Part shown: piece by piece, positions 18,267-27,407 of the stretch | Numbering within the stretch: position 1 is the stretch's first letter | Layout: every line of letters begins with the position of its first letter | DNA from: Nocardia sp. NRRL S-836 | GTDB taxonomy: Bacteria; Actinomycetota; Actinomycetes; Mycobacteriales; Pseudonocardiaceae | Assembly (NCBI RefSeq): GCF_001279525.1 | Contig: NZ_LGDY01000150.1 | Location: forward strand, 123,728-187,727 | Direction of reading: 5' to 3' | Length of the DNA: 64,000 nt | Notes under the pieces: model-generated | The model's database searches: none | What the model was told of the DNA's origin: nothing | What the model saw: only the letters and a program-made list of their open reading frames with translations | Made by a program: the position numbers and the translations under genes

Positions 18267-18691
18267 CCCCGACATTGCTGGGCAGGCTGCAGTCACGGCT
18301 GTTCGTGCTGTGCACCGCCGGTCTGCTGTGGACACTGCTCGTCACCCCGTTGCTGCCGGTGGGTTTCGCCACCACCGCCGAGACCTACCGCACCACGCTC
18401 ACCGCGCTCGGCCTCGTCGCCGTCACCGGTGTCGTGCTCTGGGAGCCGCTGTACCAGTTCCTGCAGCAGTTCCGCTGGGAGAAGGACTGGCCGGCCATCT
18501 TCACCCTGCTCGAAGGGGTGCCCGAGGGCCTGCTGGTGTTCTTCCTGCTCGGCGCGCTGGACGTCGACGTCCGCGCCACCCCGTTCCTGATCCACTTCGG
18601 CACGACCTGGCTCGTGGTGTTCCTGTGCCTGCACGGGCCGCTGCGCGTCATGTCCGTCCGCTGGCGCTTCCGTGGGGGGAGACTGCTGTGA
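18263..18691 (+). CDS. Small 4-TM membrane protein, paralogue of FHA-protein core
   Basis: 142 residues with four hydrophobic segments (near 10-35, 45-65, 80-100 and 112-135). The stretch LPVGFAT, then ETY, ALGL, GVVLW, YQ, LQ, DWP and VPEG recurs in the same order inside the next protein (residues about 240-330), so the two share a duplicated membrane domain. No enzymatic motif is visible. It overlaps both neighbours by four bases (GTGA at each end), suggesting equimolar production and a membrane complex with them. I do not recognise the family. Confidence 0.8.
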   Translation: MTPTLLGRLQSRLFVLCTAGLLWTLLVTPLLPVGFATTAETYRTTLTALGLVAVTGVVLWEPLYQFLQQFRWEKDWPAIFTLLEGVPEGLLVFFLLGALDVDVRATPFLIHFGTTWLVVFLCLHGPLRVMSVRWRFRGGRLL

Positions 18692-20355
18692 AACTCGACG
18701 ACTACACACTGTCCGTTCAGCCGGGTGAGGGGCTCGTCGGGCGGTTCCCGTCCGGTGTGCTGCTGCTGCCCGAGGACGCGGGTCCCGCCCAGGACCGCCT
18801 GATCGGTGTCTTCACCGAGGGCGGCGATGTCGCACCGCGGCTGGAGGCGTTGTTCGGCACCGACGAACCGGCGGAGCTCTCGCCGTTCGCCGCGGTGGTG
18901 AACTGCGGTGACGGCATGGCCGTCTACCTGCACGGCCCGCTGGAGGTGGCGGCGGACGGGCCGTCCGCGTCGTTCCACGCCCGCGGCCCGGAAGTCGGCA
19001 AGCTGCAGCGCTACGACGCGCCGGACGACGTCGGCGAGCTGGCGCTGCACCCGGCCGGTGAGCAGTCCCGTGACGGTGGCGTCGCGGTGCGGTCCGGTCT
19101 GGTGTCGGGCTCGGGACTGGTGCTCAAGCAGATGGCCGTGGCGGTCGCGGCGGTCGCCCCGGCGTCGAACACCCTTCCGGCACAACCACTTCCGATGGTG
19201 CAGAAGGCCGCGATGGCACCGTCCCCGGCCACGATGACCCCGCCTCCGGCCGCGGCGAGCCGGCCGGTGCCGTCCTTCCCGCACGCGGCCACCCCGGCGC
19301 CGCGTCCCGTGCCGCCGCCCGCGTGGCAGCAGCCGGCGACCCCTGCGGCCACGAAGACGAGCGACGCTCCGAACCCGTCGTACGGCACGAGGGTCGCCGC
19401 CCGGTTGATCAGCAGTGTCGTCGTCGGCGGCGCGGCCACCGCGTTGCTGTCGCTCGTGCTGCCGGTCGGCTTCGCAACGTTCACCGAGACGTACCTGATG
19501 ACGTTCGTCGCGCTCGGCCTGCTCACCGTGCTCGGCGTCGTGCTGTGGGACCCGATCTACCAGCTGCTCCAGCGCCGCAGGTCCGCCGGGGACTGGCCGA
19601 AGTGGCTGTTCCTCGCGCAGGCGGTGCCCGAGGCCGCGCTGGTGTTCGGTGTCCAGTCGGTGCTGCTGCCGGAGGAGCTGCTGGTCGGCGAGGTTCCGCT
19701 GCTCATCGACGCGGGCGTGGTGGCGTTGCTGATCGGGGCCGGCGTGCTGGCGCTGGACGCCATTCCCGGCACCCGCAGGCTGCTGCACCGCGGCACCAAG
19801 GCCACCGCCTCGACGCCGCAGGCGGGTGACCGGCGCACCGCCGACCTGCCCGGCGAGGCGGTCCAGTCCGCCGCCGTCTCCGCGCCGCTGGTGTGGGGAA
19901 TCCATTGCCGCCAGGGACATTTCAACCGTCCGGACGCCCGTTACTGCGCCACGTGCGGTGCCGCGATGCACGGACTCACGCACGAACCACGACAGGGCCC
20001 GCGCCCGCAGCTGGGCTACCTCATCGGTGACGACGGGGTGTCCAGCGTGCTCGACCACGACCTCGTGCTGGGCCGTTCCCCGCAGGTCGACCAGAAGGTG
20101 CGCGACGGCCGGGCCCGCCCGCTCGCGCTCGACGACGGCACCGGCCTGCTCGGCGACGCGCACGCCGACGTCGTGCTCGACGGCTGGGACGTCACCGTCG
20201 TCGACCGCGGGCTGCCCCAGGGCACCCAGGTGTGCGAACCGGACAGCGCCACCTGGATCAAGCTCGCCCCCGGCCAGGCGTTCCCACTGGTGTCCGGCAG
20301 CCGCGTGCGGCTCGGCACCAGGGAGCTCACCTTCCACGCCGCCAACGTCCACTGA
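18688..20355 (+). CDS. Membrane protein with zinc ribbon and FHA-like domain
   Basis: 555 residues in clear sections. An N-terminal soluble domain (1-150) of unknown family is followed by an Ala/Pro-rich linker (about 165-230). The membrane core (about 240-365) is homologous to the preceding small protein. A zinc ribbon around 409-428 has the spacing C-x3-H and C-x2-C. The C-terminal FHA-like domain (about 445-555) contains LVLGRSP, LGDAHADV and VDRGLPQGT, where canonical domains have GSxNGT. FHA domains read phosphothreonine, and a kinase gene is divergently placed at 15788-16591. GTG start overlapping the previous stop. A scaffold or signalling hub at the membrane is inferred. Confidence 0.8.
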   Translation: MKLDDYTLSVQPGEGLVGRFPSGVLLLPEDAGPAQDRLIGVFTEGGDVAPRLEALFGTDEPAELSPFAAVVNCGDGMAVYLHGPLEVAADGPSASFHARGPEVGKLQRYDAPDDVGELALHPAGEQSRDGGVAVRSGLVSGSGLVLKQMAVAVAAVAPASNTLPAQPLPMVQKAAMAPSPATMTPPPAAASRPVPSFPHAATPAPRPVPPPAWQQPATPAATKTSDAPNPSYGTRVAARLISSVVVGGAATALLSLVLPVGFATFTETYLMTFVALGLLTVLGVVLWDPIYQLLQRRRSAGDWPKWLFLAQAVPEAALVFGVQSVLLPEELLVGEVPLLIDAGVVALLIGAGVLALDAIPGTRRLLHRGTKATASTPQAGDRRTADLPGEAVQSAAVSAPLVWGIHCRQGHFNRPDARYCATCGAAMHGLTHEPRQGPRPQLGYLIGDDGVSSVLDHDLVLGRSPQVDQKVRDGRARPLALDDGTGLLGDAHADVVLDGWDVTVVDRGLPQGTQVCEPDSATWIKLAPGQAFPLVSGSRVRLGTRELTFHAANVH

Positions 20356-20388
20356 CCCTCCGCACCACACCACCTGAGGAGAAGACCG

Positions 20389-21240
20389 ATGACCTCTGCC
20401 AGCTACCGCCCCGACACCACGCGCTCCTTCTACAACAACTGGGGCGCGCGCGAGTGGGACAGGTTGGAGAGCTCGTTCGAGAACAAGATCAACTACCGGA
20501 TCCACCGGACGATCCTGGGCGAGGCCGTCAAGCCGGGTGACCGCGTGCTGGAGGTGGGCGCCGGACCGGGCCGCTTCACGCTGGAGATGACCCGCGCCGG
20601 CGCCGAGGTCACCGTCTGCGACCTGTCCGACGTGCAGCTGCAGATCAACGAGCAGAAGGTGCGCGAGGCCGGCCTGGACGGCAACGTCACCGGCTGGCAC
20701 CAGGCCGACGTCGTCGACCTCAGCCGGTTCGCCTCGGGCAGCTTCGACGTCGTGGTGTGCGTGGGCAGCGTGCTGAGCTGCGTGCTCGACCGCATCCCGG
20801 AGGCGTTCGACGAGCTGGTGCGCCTGGTGCGCCCCGGCGGCACCGTCGTCGTCAGCGTCACCTCCCGCTTCGGCTACCTGCGTGCGGGTCTGGGCCTGAT
20901 CCTGCCGATGGCCGCCACCGGCGGTCAGCTGGGCGCGATCGACCACGCCGTCGCCACCGGCGACATCACCGGCGTGCAGGCCGACGTCGAGCTGCTCACC
21001 ACGCACTTCTTCACGTGGGACGAGCTGCGCGAGCACCTGGAGTCGCGCGACTGCGAGGTCGTCACGGCGTCCGCGACCAACTTCCTGTCCGCCGACACCC
21101 CGCTGCTGGACGAGTCGCTGCTCACCGACCCCGAGGTGCTCGACGCGTTCACCCGCTGGGAGATGGAGGCGTGCCGCGCGTCCGGTGCGATCGACGCGGG
21201 CACGCACATGATCGTCGCCGCTCGCCGCAAGGGCGAGTGA
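20389..21240 (+). CDS. Class I SAM methyltransferase
   Basis: 283 residues. Motif I is VLEVGAGPGRF near residue 50, followed by an acidic motif (VTVCDLS) and RPGGTVVVSV, the usual order in UbiE/COQ5-like methyltransferases. The N-terminus (SFYNNWGAREWDRLE) is a typical cap of small-molecule methyltransferases. GAGGAGA precedes the ATG, 33 bp after the FHA gene, so it belongs to the same operon. Its stop overlaps the start of a second methyltransferase. The substrate is unknown; modification of a product made by the upstream flavoprotein is possible. Confidence 0.88.
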   Translation: MTSASYRPDTTRSFYNNWGAREWDRLESSFENKINYRIHRTILGEAVKPGDRVLEVGAGPGRFTLEMTRAGAEVTVCDLSDVQLQINEQKVREAGLDGNVTGWHQADVVDLSRFASGSFDVVVCVGSVLSCVLDRIPEAFDELVRLVRPGGTVVVSVTSRFGYLRAGLGLILPMAATGGQLGAIDHAVATGDITGVQADVELLTTHFFTWDELREHLESRDCEVVTASATNFLSADTPLLDESLLTDPEVLDAFTRWEMEACRASGAIDAGTHMIVAARRKGE

Positions 21241-21974
21241 TGCAGGGCTACGGTCAGGCGACCTACGGCGACCGGATGGCGGACGTCTACGACCGCGTGC
21301 ACCACGCGTGGGAACCGACGTCCACGGTGGACACGGTGGCCGAGCTCGCCGACGGCGGCCCGGTGCTGGAGCTCGGCGTCGGCACCGGCCGGGTCGCGCT
21401 GCCGCTCGCGGCGCGCGGGCTCAAGGTCACCGGCGTCGACGTCTCGGAGAAGATGCTGGACCGGTTGCGGGAGAAGGATCCCGACGGACAGGTCGAGACG
21501 GTGCTCGGCGACTTCGTGGACTGCCCGGTCTCCGGTGAGTTCAAGGTCGTGCTGGTGGTGAACTCCCTGCTGCAGCTGGCGGGCGCGGACACCCAGCAGC
21601 TGTGCCTGCGCAACATCCGCCGCCACCTGGCGCCGGACGGCGTGCTGGTCGTCGAGGAGGCGAACCCGGCGGCGTTCACCGGGGCCGGCCTGCAGGTGCT
21701 GCGGATGACCTCCGACGAGCTGCACCTGCTCGCCGCCCAGTACGACCCGGTGCACCAGCACTACTTCGCGCAGCACGTGGTGATGCGCGAGGACGGCACC
21801 CGCATGCACCCGATGGCGTTGCGGCTGACGTCCACCTGCGAGCTCGACCTGATGGCCGAGCTCGCGGGGATGCGGCTGGCCGGGCGGTGGGGCGACTGGG
21901 CGCGCACGAGGCCGTTCTTCGCGAGCGACCGGTCCCACATCTCGCTCTACCGGCCGATCGAGGAGAACCGATGA
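21240..21974 (+). CDS. Class I SAM methyltransferase
   Basis: 244 residues. The SAM-binding motif VLELGVGTGR lies near residue 38, with VTGVDVSEKML and later HLAPDGVLVVEE as the other conserved blocks. It is clearly different from the preceding methyltransferase, so this is not a recent duplication. The ATG shares its A with the preceding TGA, and its own stop overlaps the following luciferase-like gene, so three enzymes are translationally coupled. Substrate unknown. Confidence 0.88.
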   Translation: MQGYGQATYGDRMADVYDRVHHAWEPTSTVDTVAELADGGPVLELGVGTGRVALPLAARGLKVTGVDVSEKMLDRLREKDPDGQVETVLGDFVDCPVSGEFKVVLVVNSLLQLAGADTQQLCLRNIRRHLAPDGVLVVEEANPAAFTGAGLQVLRMTSDELHLLAAQYDPVHQHYFAQHVVMREDGTRMHPMALRLTSTCELDLMAELAGMRLAGRWGDWARTRPFFASDRSHISLYRPIEENR

Positions 21975-22810
21975 AGTTCGGGTTCTGCTTCGGCACGACG
22001 CTGCGGGCCGACCCCGGCCCGCAGCGGCTGTGGGACCTCCTGTCCACTGTGGAGGAAGTCGGCTTCGACTCGGCGTGGTTCTACAACACCAACGGCTCGC
22101 TGCCACCGGTGCTGGACCTGGTCGAGGGAGCCGCCGAGCGCACCACCGCACTGGAGGTGGGCCCGCACGTCCTCGTGGCGGCGGGCCTGCCCGCCCGGCC
22201 GCTCGCCGAGCGCTTCTCCGAGCTCGCCCGGCTGTCACGCGGCCGGTTCGTGGCGCAGCTCGGGCTCGGTGGCCCCCGTGAGGCGATCATCCAGGACCGC
22301 AGGCAGGCCGCCGCCGCGATGGAGGACCTGCTGGTCGAGCTGGCCGCGCACTTCGACGCCGACGAATCGCTGCCACGGCCGCCGGTGTGGCTGGGCGGCC
22401 ACTCGAACCGCGCCGCCCGCCGGGTGGCCGCGCTCGCCGACGGCTGGGTGCCGTCGTTCATCGCGCCCAGCGAGTTCGCGGCCAAGCGGGCGATGATCGA
22501 CGACCTGGTGGCGGCACGCGGTGGCCGCAAGCCGGTGACGCACGCCGTGCAGGTGGTCTACGTGCCGCCGTCACTGGACGGGGCGGACTGGCTGATGCCC
22601 CAGCTGGACGACGAGGTCCGCAGGCACAAGCCGGGTTTCGCCACGTCGGACATCTACGCGTTCGGCGGCTACCAGGCGGTCGTCGACCGGATCGGCGAGT
22701 TCCGCGACGGCGGCGCGGTGCACGTCATCCTGGTGCCGGCGCGGCCTCCGCACGATCTCCGTGAGGAGATCACCCGGTTGCATCAGGAGGTGGTTGGCGT
22801 TTTCCGCTGA
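21971..22810 (+). CDS. LLM-class (luciferase-like) flavin oxidoreductase
   Basis: 279 residues, somewhat short for the family. The N-terminus MKFGFCFGT and EEVGFDSAWFYN, the barrel segment SRGRFVAQLGLGG and PVWLGGHSNRAARRVAALADGWVP are the usual signatures of bacterial luciferase-like FMN- or F420-dependent enzymes. Actinomycetes make F420, so either cofactor is possible. In operons with methyltransferases such enzymes often reduce or oxidise a natural-product or cofactor-like intermediate; nothing here identifies it. The ATG overlaps the methyltransferase stop, and a GGAGAA Shine-Dalgarno lies inside that gene. Confidence 0.85.
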   Translation: MKFGFCFGTTLRADPGPQRLWDLLSTVEEVGFDSAWFYNTNGSLPPVLDLVEGAAERTTALEVGPHVLVAAGLPARPLAERFSELARLSRGRFVAQLGLGGPREAIIQDRRQAAAAMEDLLVELAAHFDADESLPRPPVWLGGHSNRAARRVAALADGWVPSFIAPSEFAAKRAMIDDLVAARGGRKPVTHAVQVVYVPPSLDGADWLMPQLDDEVRRHKPGFATSDIYAFGGYQAVVDRIGEFRDGGAVHVILVPARPPHDLREEITRLHQEVVGVFR

Positions 22811-22898
22811 CTTACCGATATGTTCGTTTGGTGCCGTGGGGAGCACGTTCAGTGACCTCTCGCGCACGCAACTGTGCAGATCGACGCAAGAGGTGTTC

Positions 22899-24308
22899 AT
22901 GTCAGACAGCGATGTCCGGACCGTCGGCGACGCGAAGACGGACTTCGACTGGCCGTTCGTCCGTCTCATCCTGGTGATGGTGCTGGGCGGCATGATGGCG
23001 TTCCTCGACGCCACCATCGTCAACGTCGGCGTGGACACCCTGCGCGGTGAGTTCGGCACCGGCCTGGAGACCGTCCAGTGGGTGGCCACCGGCTACCTGC
23101 TGGCGGTCGCCGCCGTCACCCCGGTGACCGGCTGGGCGATCGACCGGTTCGGCGGCAAGCGGATGTGGCTGATCGGCCTGGTCGCGTTCGTGATCGGCTC
23201 GGTGCTGTGCAGCCTCGCCTGGTCCGCCACGTCGCTGATCGTGTTCCGGGTGCTGCAGGGCTTCGGCGGCGGCCTGCTGGAGCCGATCATGCTGGCGCTG
23301 CTGGTGCGCGCGGCTGGTCCCCCGCGCATCGGCAAGCTGATGGGCGTGCTGGGCGCGGTGACCGTCGGCCCGGTGCTCGGCCCGCTGCTCGGTGGCGTCA
23401 TCCTCGCCAACCTGGACTGGCACTGGCTGTTCCTGATCAACGTCCCGCTGGGCGTCGGCGCGATCGTGCTGGCGTGGCTCTACCTGCCCGCCGACGAGCC
23501 CGCGCACGAGGGCATGCAACGCGTCGACGTGCGCGGCATCGCGCTGCTGTGCCCCGGTAGTGCCGCACTGATGTACGGCCTGTCGCAGGCCGGTGAGCGC
23601 GGTTTCGGTGCCGTCCCGGTGCTGGCGGCCATCGGTGTCGGCGTGGCGCTGCTGGCCGGTTACCTCGTGCACGCGCTGCGCACGACCGGCACGCCCCTGA
23701 TCGACCCGCGGCTGTTCAGCCGCTGGGCCTACACCGCCAGCGCGCTGGGCATGACCGTGCTCGGCGTGATCCTGTTCTCCCTGCTCTTCCTGATTCCCCT
23801 GTACTACCAGGAGGTGCGCGACCTCGGCCTGCTCTCGGTCGGCCTGCTGCTCGCCCCGCTCGGCGCCGGTGCGCTGATCGGCAACCCGGTGGCGGGCAAG
23901 CTCGGCGCCCGCTTCGGCGCGCGCGTGATGGCCCCGATCGGCGGCCTGCTCAACGCCCTGACCGCGCTCGTGTTCGTGCACGCCGACACCACGACCCCGG
24001 TGGCGTGGCTGGTGTTCTGGACGTTCGCCGCCGGCTTCGGCGTCGGCTGCATCGGCGCGCCCACGATGGGTTCCCTCTACCGCACGGTCGACGGCCCGAT
24101 GGTGCCGCGCGCGACCAGCGCCACGATGGTGCTCAACCAGCTCGGCGCGGCGTTCGGCATCGCGATCGTCGCACTCGTGTTGCAACGCCAGCTCGCCTCG
24201 AACACGCCCGCCGTGGCGTACGGCGGCACGTTCTGGTGCCTGTTCGCGGCGGCCACGCTGGTCGTCGTGGCCGGGTTCCTGTTGCCGGGACCGGAGAAGA
24301 AGGCGTAG
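22899..24308 (+). CDS. MFS drug exporter, DHA2 (EmrB/QacA) type
   Basis: 469 residues with about fourteen hydrophobic segments. TM1 carries LDATIVNVGVDTL, the hallmark acidic-residue motif of DHA2 exporters; loop motif DRFGGKR and the TM5 antiporter motif LGPLLGG are present. Members expel drugs and metabolites using the proton gradient. It lies 88 bp after the luciferase-like gene, same strand, and may export that pathway's product. The ATG at 22899 was chosen for AGAGGTG just upstream; the open frame extends further back but lacks signals. Confidence 0.9.
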   Translation: MSDSDVRTVGDAKTDFDWPFVRLILVMVLGGMMAFLDATIVNVGVDTLRGEFGTGLETVQWVATGYLLAVAAVTPVTGWAIDRFGGKRMWLIGLVAFVIGSVLCSLAWSATSLIVFRVLQGFGGGLLEPIMLALLVRAAGPPRIGKLMGVLGAVTVGPVLGPLLGGVILANLDWHWLFLINVPLGVGAIVLAWLYLPADEPAHEGMQRVDVRGIALLCPGSAALMYGLSQAGERGFGAVPVLAAIGVGVALLAGYLVHALRTTGTPLIDPRLFSRWAYTASALGMTVLGVILFSLLFLIPLYYQEVRDLGLLSVGLLLAPLGAGALIGNPVAGKLGARFGARVMAPIGGLLNALTALVFVHADTTTPVAWLVFWTFAAGFGVGCIGAPTMGSLYRTVDGPMVPRATSATMVLNQLGAAFGIAIVALVLQRQLASNTPAVAYGGTFWCLFAAATLVVVAGFLLPGPEKKA

Positions 24309-24328
24309 CGGCGAACGGCTCGGCGTGC

Positions 24329-25123
24329 TCAGTCCCGGAGGAACTCCACGACTGCGGCACGGAAGTCCGGCGTGCTGTGAGCGGTGCCGTGGTCAGCGGC
24401 GACGAGCACGACCCGTGCGTGCGGAATCGCGGCGGCGAGCACCTCGGGCCGGGCGGCGAGCGGATCGCGGTCACCCGCGATGACCAGGGTGTGCGCGGTG
24501 ATGCGGGCGAGGTCGACTCCCCCGGTGTGCACCGACCGGGCTTGCGCCGCCAACGACGGGAGGTCCGCGCCCACCGCCGCCGCGAACGCGCGCATGCCCG
24601 CCACCTCCGGTGGCAGGGTGCTCGGGTCGTCGGCGAGCAACGCCTCCGCGAGCACGTCGCTGGGCAGCACGCGCGTGTCGACACCACCGACCTCCAGGAC
24701 CCCAGCGCCGACCCCTCCCACGACCAGTCGGCGCACCTCCGGTTCCTCGGCGGCGACGAGCAGCGCGACGATCGAGCCCATCGAGTAGCCGACGAGGTCC
24801 ACCGCGGGCACATCGAGGAGTGCGATGACGGCGCGCAGATCGCGGGCCATGCGGTGTTCGCCGTACCGGCCGGGGTCAGGCGACTTCTGCGACCGGCCGT
24901 GGCCACGGGCGTCGACGCCGACGACGGTGCGCCCGGCCGCGGTCAGGGCCGCGACCGTGCCACGACGGGCCCAGTCCACCATCGTGTTGGCGGTGAACCC
25001 GTGCTGCAGCACGACCGGAACGGGGTGCGCCTCGACCTGCGGCGCGGGTTCCCACCGGTGGTAGGCGATCTCCGTGCCGTCTTCGACCACGGCCGTGGCC
25101 GTCAGGGCCTTCGGGTCGGTCAT
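24329..25123 (-). CDS. Alpha/beta hydrolase
   Basis: 264 residues of the alpha/beta-hydrolase fold. The oxyanion motif HGFTAN is near residue 41, DARGHGRS near 71, nucleophile Ser114 in GYSMGS, probable acid Asp220 in GDRD and His245 in DHG complete the triad. No signal peptide, so it acts in the cytoplasm on an ester, lactone or similar small molecule. It is convergent with the exporter gene (20-bp gap) and 34 bp downstream of an SDR gene on the same strand, so the two may be co-transcribed. Confidence 0.9.
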   Translation of the reverse strand: MTDPKALTATAVVEDGTEIAYHRWEPAPQVEAHPVPVVLQHGFTANTMVDWARRGTVAALTAAGRTVVGVDARGHGRSQKSPDPGRYGEHRMARDLRAVIALLDVPAVDLVGYSMGSIVALLVAAEEPEVRRLVVGGVGAGVLEVGGVDTRVLPSDVLAEALLADDPSTLPPEVAGMRAFAAAVGADLPSLAAQARSVHTGGVDLARITAHTLVIAGDRDPLAARPEVLAAAIPHARVVLVAADHGTAHSTPDFRAAVVEFLRD

Positions 25124-25157
25124 CGCGGGCCTCCCAGGACGTGTCCCGAGCGCCGGG

Positions 25158-26048
25158 TCAGGGCTTCGCGGTCAACGGGAACGTCACGCCGGTGAGCCGC
25201 TCCGACGCCTCCCACAGCCGCCGTGCCAGCACCGGGTCGCTGGCCGCCGCCGACCGGCCGACCAGCGCGGGGTGGCCGTGCAGTTCGAAGCGGCCGTCCG
25301 GGCCGACGTAGCTGGCGCCCGGCAGGTCCTGGGTGGCGGCGTACAACGACGGCAGCGCGCCCTGGGTCTCGGTCTGCGCGAGGTAGCGGCCGGCCAGGTG
25401 CACGACCTTGACCAGGTGCCGGTTGCGGCCCTTGGTGCCCAGGTTGCTGGCCGTGTAGCCGGGGTGGGCGGCCAGCGCGCGCACGGACGACCCGGCCTCG
25501 CGGCAGCGGCGGTCCAGCTCCAGGGTGAACAGCAGGTTTGCCAGCTTCGAACGGCCGTAGGCCTTCACCGGGCTGTAGCCGGAGCGGGCGAGGTCGAGGT
25601 CGTCGAGGTCGAGCGCGCCTGCCCTGTGCGCACCCGAGGCCACGGTCACCACGCGGCCGGTGATCGAGGGCAGCAGCAGGTTGGTCAGCGCGAAGTGGCC
25701 GAGGTGGTTGGTGCCGAACTGCAGCTCGAAGCCGTCCGCCGTGCGGCCGAACGGGGTCATCGCCACCCCGGCGTTGTTGACCAGGACGTCGAGCCCGCCG
25801 TGCCAGCCCTCGGCGAACGCGCGCACCGACGCCAGGTTCGCCAGGTCCAGCTCGCGGACCTCGGTGGTGCCGGGCATGGCGGCCGCCGCCCGCTCGCCGG
25901 CGGCGACGTCGCGCACCGCGAGCACCGTGCGGGCGCCTGCGGCGGCGAGCGCGGTCGCCGTGCCGCGGCCCACCCCGCTGGCGGCACCGGTCACCACGAC
26001 GGTGCGACCGGTCAGGTCGGGCAGGTCGGCGGCGGTCCACTTCGTCAT
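25158..26048 (-). CDS. SDR-family oxidoreductase, retinol-dehydrogenase-like
   Basis: 296 residues. The cofactor motif [10 protein letters not shown] is at about residues 20-29, NNAG in the middle and the catalytic YGRSK near 178. Length and the long C-terminal part place it with the protochlorophyllide reductase/WW-oxidoreductase-like SDRs, common in actinomycetes and usually of unknown substrate. The ATG at 26048 starts just before [15 protein letters not shown]; longer starts would cut into the divergent promoter region. It precedes the hydrolase gene on the same strand. Confidence 0.9.
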   Translation of the reverse strand: MTKWTAADLPDLTGRTVVVTGAASGVGRGTATALAAAGARTVLAVRDVAAGERAAAAMPGTTEVRELDLANLASVRAFAEGWHGGLDVLVNNAGVAMTPFGRTADGFELQFGTNHLGHFALTNLLLPSITGRVVTVASGAHRAGALDLDDLDLARSGYSPVKAYGRSKLANLLFTLELDRRCREAGSSVRALAAHPGYTASNLGTKGRNRHLVKVVHLAGRYLAQTETQGALPSLYAATQDLPGASYVGPDGRFELHGHPALVGRSAAASDPVLARRLWEASERLTGVTFPLTAKP

Positions 26049-26155
26049 GATCGCCAGCTTAGGCGCCGTGGACCGGTCGTCGGCAACTGTGAGCACGGTT
26101 TCGGTGATCAACGCTAGCGTCGTCTGTTCGGGGACCGAGCGGAGGAACTTTCGAA

Positions 26156-27394
26156 GTGCCGGCAAAGGGAACTGACGACGCGGTGCGGTTGGGAGGGCGC
26201 TTCCACCGGCTCTTCGGCGCCACGCTCGTGTCGGCCACCGGTACCGGCATGCACGCCGCGGCGTTGCCCCTGCTGGCCCTGCAGAGCAACGGCGGCCCGC
26301 TGGCGCTGAGCCTCGTCGTCGTGGCCGCCGAGGCCCCGTGGGTGCTGTTCTCGCTGCACGCCGGTGTCGTGGTGGACCGGCTGGACCGGCGGCGGGTGAT
26401 GGTGTGGGCCGATCTGGGCCGGTTCGCCGTCATGGTCGTTCTCGCGGTGCTGGTCCTGGCCGCGCGGGTGGACCTGGTGCAGCTGGTGCTCGCGGCGTTT
26501 CTGCTGGGCGTCGGCCAGGTCTTCTTCGACCTCGCCGCCCAGTCGGCCGTCCCCGACCTCGTGGTGCGGGAGCCGCGGCACCTGGCGACGGCGAACGGGC
26601 GGATCGCCGCGGCGGAGAGCAACGGTGAGGACTTCGCGGGACCCCCGCTCGGCTCGGCGCTGTTCGGGGTGTGGAACTTCCTGCCGTTCGCCGGCAACGC
26701 CCTCTCGTTCGCCGCCAGCGGCCTGCTGATCCTCTCGATCCGGCCGGACACCCGGGCGGAGGAGGCGTCCGCTGCCCCGCGCCGGAGCGTGCGCAGCGAG
26801 ATCGCCGAGGGTGTCCGGTGGTTGTTCGGCAACCGGACGCTGCGGGCGCTGGCCGCGGTGTCCTGCCTCGGCAACGTCGTGGTCACCGCCCAGTTCGCAA
26901 TGCTCGCGCTGCTGGCCAAGGAGGTCCTCGGCCTGCCGGACCTCGGGTTCGGTCTGTTGCTCACGGCCACGGCGGTCGGCGCGACGGCCGGTGGACTGGC
27001 CGCCGGGGCCGTCAGCAGGCGGTGCGGTCCCGGCACCGTGCTGCTCACCGCCAAGGCGGGCGTGGGTGTGGCCGTGGCGGTGCTGGGCCTGGTCGCCGAC
27101 CCGTGGGTCGCGGCGGCGATGATGGTGCTGACCGGTGCGCTGATGGCCGCGGAGAAGGTCGTGGTGAGCACGCTGCGCCAGCAGATCGTGCCCCGTGCGG
27201 TCCTGGGGCGGGTGCTGTCGTCGAGCCGGCTGGTGGTGATGATCGGCGGGCCGGTGGGTGCGGCGCTCGGTGGCGTTCTCGCCGGTGCGTTCACCGTTCA
27301 GGTGCCGTACGTCGCCGGTGGGATCTTCCTCGTCCTGGTGGCGCTGGCCTTCTCCCCCGCGCTGACCAACCGCGCCCTGGCGAGCGCCGGCTGA
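26156..27394 (+). CDS. MFS transporter, DHA3-like
   Basis: 412 residues with about twelve hydrophobic segments. Features include [11 protein letters not shown] between TM2 and TM3, a [12 protein letters not shown] segment after TM4 and a long central loop. This group includes macrolide and siderophore exporters; the substrate is unknown. The GTG start is preceded by GGAGGAA at nine bases. It is divergent from the SDR gene and converges on the SPL-like gene with only 13 bp between stops. Confidence 0.88.
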   Translation: MPAKGTDDAVRLGGRFHRLFGATLVSATGTGMHAAALPLLALQSNGGPLALSLVVVAAEAPWVLFSLHAGVVVDRLDRRRVMVWADLGRFAVMVVLAVLVLAARVDLVQLVLAAFLLGVGQVFFDLAAQSAVPDLVVREPRHLATANGRIAAAESNGEDFAGPPLGSALFGVWNFLPFAGNALSFAASGLLILSIRPDTRAEEASAAPRRSVRSEIAEGVRWLFGNRTLRALAAVSCLGNVVVTAQFAMLALLAKEVLGLPDLGFGLLLTATAVGATAGGLAAGAVSRRCGPGTVLLTAKAGVGVAVAVLGLVADPWVAAAMMVLTGALMAAEKVVVSTLRQQIVPRAVLGRVLSSSRLVVMIGGPVGAALGGVLAGAFTVQVPYVAGGIFLVLVALAFSPALTNRALASAG

Positions 27395-27407
27395 CCACCG
27401 GCCCGGT

